Assembly (NCBI RefSeq): GCF_040783975.1
Contig: NZ_CP160631.1
Coordinates: forward strand, 3,162,001 to 3,226,000
DNA: 64,000 bases
Reading direction: 5' to 3'
Origin: Pantoea sp. Ep11b
Lineage (GTDB): Bacteria > Pseudomonadota > Gammaproteobacteria > Enterobacterales > Enterobacteriaceae
This document shows positions 61,171-64,000 of this stretch, in pieces (the stretch's first letter is position 1; every line of letters starts with the position of its first letter). The notes under the pieces are model-generated. The model was given only the letters and a program-made list of their open reading frames with translations. It did no database searches and had not been told where the DNA came from. Made by a program: the position numbers and the translations under genes.

Positions 61171-61849
61171 ACATCATCGCGATCACATCATCGTCGCCGG
61201 GTTTTGCGCCGCTCAGCGCCTCATCGAAGTAGCGTTTCGGCACCGTATAACGCAGATGATTGAGCGCCAGTTCCATGCTGCGGTGGTCGATAGCGTGGCC
61301 CAGATCGTCAACGATATCCAGCGTCACGTCGCCGCCGCGGGCAATCAGACGCTGCTCCGCCTGCTGCGCATGATGCAGCGGGATCTGCTCATCGTAATCA
61401 CCGTGGATCAGATGGATCGTGGTGCGGGTCGTGGCCTTTTCCGGCAGCGTAATGAACCGCCCGTTAAAGATCACCGCACGACTCGCCAGATCGGCATGCG
61501 CCTTAACCCCTTCCAGCACCATACTGCCGCCCTGCGAAAAGCCGATTAAGGCGGTCGCCTCCGACCGCACGCCACTCTTCTTCTGCCAGTGACGCACCGA
61601 CTCCACGAATTGCGGCATCGCCGCATCCACCCGCTGCTGGATAGTCTGATCGTGCAGGTCCGTTTCACCGAACCACTGACGCACTGCGCCCGGCGAGCCG
61701 ACGGAGACCACCAGCGCCTCCGGGAAGGTCCTGGCAAACCAGCTGCCGATTTCACCCATTGAATCGGGGTTATCGCCGACGCCGTGGTAGAGCAGAAATA
61801 GCTGAGCGGCGGTGGCTGGCTGTTGAACGATTACATATTTCAGTGTCAT
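61169..61849 (-). CDS. ypfH: YpfH, alpha/beta-hydrolase esterase
   Basis: A 226-residue serine hydrolase. LFLLYHGVGDNPDSMGEIGSWFAR is the first strand region, the nucleophile Ser is in ALIGFSQGGSMVLEG, the acid in IHGDYDEQIPLHHAQQ and the His in DDLGHAIDHRS. E. coli YpfH is a carboxylesterase of this type; its substrate is unknown. It follows tmcA by 73 bases on the same strand. Confidence 0.92.
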   Translation of the reverse strand: MTLKYVIVQQPATAAQLFLLYHGVGDNPDSMGEIGSWFARTFPEALVVSVGSPGAVRQWFGETDLHDQTIQQRVDAAMPQFVESVRHWQKKSGVRSEATALIGFSQGGSMVLEGVKAHADLASRAVIFNGRFITLPEKATTRTTIHLIHGDYDEQIPLHHAQQAEQRLIARGGDVTLDIVDDLGHAIDHRSMELALNHLRYTVPKRYFDEALSGAKPGDDDVIAMM

Positions 61850-61922
61850 GTTGACCTCCTGAAGCCACTCTACGCCGCCTGACGCAAAATGACAGGGGGA
61901 TTATTTGAACCCGCTGGTCGAA

Positions 61923-63911
61923 TTATTTCAACGGCAGGCAGAGCTGCTCCGCTGTCACACCCAGGGAATGGAGTCCGGCTGCAGCTCGCTGACGCAGCAC
62001 CGCAATCAGCGCTTTACGTCCGCTGACGCCCGCCTGCTGAGCGAGTTCGCTAAGCGCGTCAGGGGTTGTCACCGCCGCCAGCAGCAGCGGATCGGGCACG
62101 GCAGCAGCCTCCACCAGACGCTGCAGCACCGGCAGGCTTGCTTCCAGTGGCCGCTGCGCCCAGGCAAAACCGGCGGCCAGCTGAATATCCTGATCGTTCA
62201 GGCCGTCATCCGCGACGGTTTCCAGCGTCAGTTCCAGCTCAAGAAAGTGTTGCATCCGTGGCCAGTCGCGCGCCAGCTGCGCGACGGCGCGGCGCTGCAA
62301 TGCGTTGCCCGCCGCCGAACAGGGCCGCATCGCCATCGCGGCGTAGCAGCCGCTGCTGGCTTCACGCTGGGTACCTATCCGCACCAGCGTAAAACCACAG
62401 GCGCGCCAGAAGGCCCAGAGTGAATGAGTGTAGCCGAAGCTGACGGAAAGATAGTCGTGCCCGGCGGCCGCGCTGGCCGCGGCAGCCACCAGCTGCTGCC
62501 CGATGCCCTGACGACGGCTCTCCGCCGCCACGGCTATGCGGCTGATCCGCAGCGACCGCAGGGTCGCCGCCTCCGGCAGTCCCGCATGTGCCGCCAGCGA
62601 CTGCGCTACCAGATTGCCCCGGGGTCGCCGGGTGCCCGCCCAGACCGCCTGCGCCAGGTCCGGCTCCAGCCCGCCCTCCTCCACCAGCCAGAGCGCGCCC
62701 TGCAGGGCGGACAGCGAGCCAGCGCGCCACAACTGCATACCGGGCGCATCCAGCAGGCGGCGCAGATCGAGCGGCGAGGTGCGATAGTGTGCGCTGGTGA
62801 GCAGACGGTAAGCGGCCTCCAGCGCGCTGAAATCGCCCGGTGCTACCCGCTGCGGCGTGACCGGCGCAGCGGATGCCGGTTCGACCGCCGCCGCATCCTC
62901 AAACAGCAGCGCCTGATTCAGCCACTGCTCCAGCGGGTCGGCACGCGACCAGCGCAGAGGCTCATCCAGCGTAAAATAGTGCACGTCCGCCAGTCCGGCG
63001 CAGAATTTCAGGATAAAGCCGCGCCCGCTGCCTTCGTAGCCCTGAACGGTGGTCGTCAGCAGAACGCGGGGATAGCGGCCGACCAGCGCCTGCAGCAACG
63101 GCGCCGGGATGGCCGCAGCCTCATCCACAATCAGCCACTCCGCCGCGGGCGGCGTCTCCAGCGCCAGCAGCGCATCCGGTGCCATAAAGTGAAACTGCTC
63201 AGCGGCAAAGGCAGCCAGCACCGTCGTGGAGGCTCTGGCGGGGGCCGTGACCAGACAGGCACCCGCCTGGCGCGCCAGCATTCCCGCCAGCGCCGATTTA
63301 CCGCGGCCCCGCGCCGCGGTCAGTACCGCCACACCCGAGGGCATAGCCATTAGCTGATCGAGTATCGCCCGCTGCTGCTGCGGTGCCTGGCAGTGCCATC
63401 GCGGCCACGCGGGCCGGGACGGAAACCGGCAGGGCTGATGCTGACGCGCCAGCAGGAGCTGGTCGTCCGCCGTGATGAGCTGTTGCAGATGATGAACAAA
63501 ATGCGGCGTGGCGATGGGGCTGGCAACGTCCCCCCAGCGCAGGCTGTCACCATCGGGCTGCTGCGGCCACTGATCCCAGGGCGGCACCAGCAGCAGGAGC
63601 CAGCTTCCGGCGGTGAGCGTACCGGCCAGCGCCGCGAACGCCTCGGCGTGAAAGCCGTAACGGGCGTCGAACAGGGCATGACGAAATTCACGGCCAAGCA
63701 GCGTGCGAACCGCAGCAGGCGGTACGTGCAGAGCCGGTGCGTCAGCCGGATCCGCAAATAGCGGTGCCGGACTGACGATCGGCCAGTCACCCGCGAGCGT
63801 GTGACGCCACTCTGCCGCCTGCGATAAACACCAGGCCGGGTCGCCGCTGATCACCGCCAGACGACGCACACCGGCCTGTTCCATCTCCTGCGTCAGACGC
63901 TGCAAAGGCAT
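61923..63911 (-). CDS. tmcA: tRNA(Met) cytidine acetyltransferase TmcA
   Basis: A 662-residue enzyme: an N-terminal DUF1726 domain, a helicase-like ATPase with Walker A TAARGRGKSALAG and Walker B EWLIVDEAAAIP, and a GNAT domain (RGNLVAQSLAAHAG, RISRIAVAAESRRQGIGQQLVAAA). It makes N4-acetylcytidine at the wobble base of elongator tRNA-Met, guarding AUG/AUA reading. The ATG at 63911 overlaps the ypfJ stop codon (TGATG), implying coupling; a GTG at 63935 is an alternative that would add 8 residues. Confidence 0.92.
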   Translation of the reverse strand: MPLQRLTQEMEQAGVRRLAVISGDPAWCLSQAAEWRHTLAGDWPIVSPAPLFADPADAPALHVPPAAVRTLLGREFRHALFDARYGFHAEAFAALAGTLTAGSWLLLLVPPWDQWPQQPDGDSLRWGDVASPIATPHFVHHLQQLITADDQLLLARQHQPCRFPSRPAWPRWHCQAPQQQRAILDQLMAMPSGVAVLTAARGRGKSALAGMLARQAGACLVTAPARASTTVLAAFAAEQFHFMAPDALLALETPPAAEWLIVDEAAAIPAPLLQALVGRYPRVLLTTTVQGYEGSGRGFILKFCAGLADVHYFTLDEPLRWSRADPLEQWLNQALLFEDAAAVEPASAAPVTPQRVAPGDFSALEAAYRLLTSAHYRTSPLDLRRLLDAPGMQLWRAGSLSALQGALWLVEEGGLEPDLAQAVWAGTRRPRGNLVAQSLAAHAGLPEAATLRSLRISRIAVAAESRRQGIGQQLVAAAASAAAGHDYLSVSFGYTHSLWAFWRACGFTLVRIGTQREASSGCYAAMAMRPCSAAGNALQRRAVAQLARDWPRMQHFLELELTLETVADDGLNDQDIQLAAGFAWAQRPLEASLPVLQRLVEAAAVPDPLLLAAVTTPDALSELAQQAGVSGRKALIAVLRQRAAAGLHSLGVTAEQLCLPLK

Positions 63912-64000
63912 CAGTTGCTGGCGAAGGTGTCGCACTGTCCCGGATTGCCACCGTCAAAACCGCGCTTAAACCAGGTGTAACGCTGCTCGGAGGTGCCGTG
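63911..64000 (-). CDS. ypfJ: YpfJ, putative neutral zinc metallopeptidase (C-terminal fragment)
   Basis: The last 29 codons of a gene that runs off the end of the window. The fragment begins HGTSEQRYTWFKRGFDGG and ends CDTFASN, the typical C-terminus of YpfJ-family zinc metallopeptidases, whose E. coli member lies directly upstream of tmcA. Only the tail is visible, so catalytic residues cannot be checked. Its TGA stop overlaps the tmcA start. Confidence 0.82.
   Translation of the reverse strand, partial: HGTSEQRYTWFKRGFDGGNPGQCDTFASN

Noticed and set aside
62424..63353. 309-codon plus-strand frame opposite tmcA
   Set aside because: Arg/Gln-rich shadow of the GC-rich tmcA coding sequence; no start signal and no family match.

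Overview
The window is a 64 kb piece of ordinary gammaproteobacterial chromosome. Gene content, protein sequences and gene order match the E. coli segment running alaC–ypdAB–glk–mntH–nupC–gltX–ligA–zipA–cysK–ptsHI–crr–cys operon–amiA–hemF–talA–tktB–narQ–acrD–dapE–ypfJ, but with substitutions. The linked indolepyruvate decarboxylase gene, the missing eut, fry and pdxK genes, and the moderately high GC suggest a plant- or environment-associated Erwiniaceae, most likely Pantoea or a close relative. This assignment is inference from gene content; no 16S gene is present. I see no IS element, prophage or CRISPR array.

Layout. 1–5.4 kb: a lipoprotein, a possible small RNA, a membrane protein, a universal stress protein, and an IclR regulator divergent from an EmrB/EmrA-type efflux pair with two matching operator-like repeats between them. 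5.6–11.3 kb: the small membrane protein ypdK, alaC, an acetyltransferase, the YpdA/YpdB pyruvate-type two-component system and glk. 11.5–14.4 kb: ipdC divergent from an aldo/keto reductase. 14.5–17.8 kb: a Trp/Arg/His-rich exported protein (YpeC family), mntH with an MntR-like site, and nupC. 18–22.2 kb: two tRNA-Ala, a formate/nitrite channel, yfeC, gltX, then three tRNA-Val and one tRNA-Lys, followed by a structured repeat of the tRNA-Lys 3' end. 22.3–28 kb: a FlxA-like protein, yfeR/yfeH, ypeB, ligA, zipA.

28.2–40.2 kb is a sulfur and sugar-transport block: cysZ, cysK, then ptsH–ptsI–crr, then a CpxAR-like two-component system where E. coli has pdxK, then cysM and cysPTWA. 40.4–44.1 kb: yfeY, yfeZ, ypeA, amiA, hemF. 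44.4–50.8 kb: talA–tktB, ampH, ypfG, nudK. 50.8–64 kb: ansP, a DUF1471 protein, narQ with a narP-type regulator directly downstream, acrD, the 20-residue ypfM, yffB, dapE, ypfN, ypfH, tmcA and the 3' end of ypfJ.

Most genes are core metabolism. Items most worth a second look are: the hairpin-rich tRNA-Lys-derived repeat at about 22.04–22.19 kb; two very short conserved genes (ypdK, ypfM); the orphan plus-strand terminator near 0.5 kb that may end a small RNA; the linked narQ–narP pair separated by an 11-C tract; the two-component system replacing pdxK; and the His/Gly/Pro tail of the YpeC-family protein beside mntH. I did not find a convincing undescribed multi-gene system.
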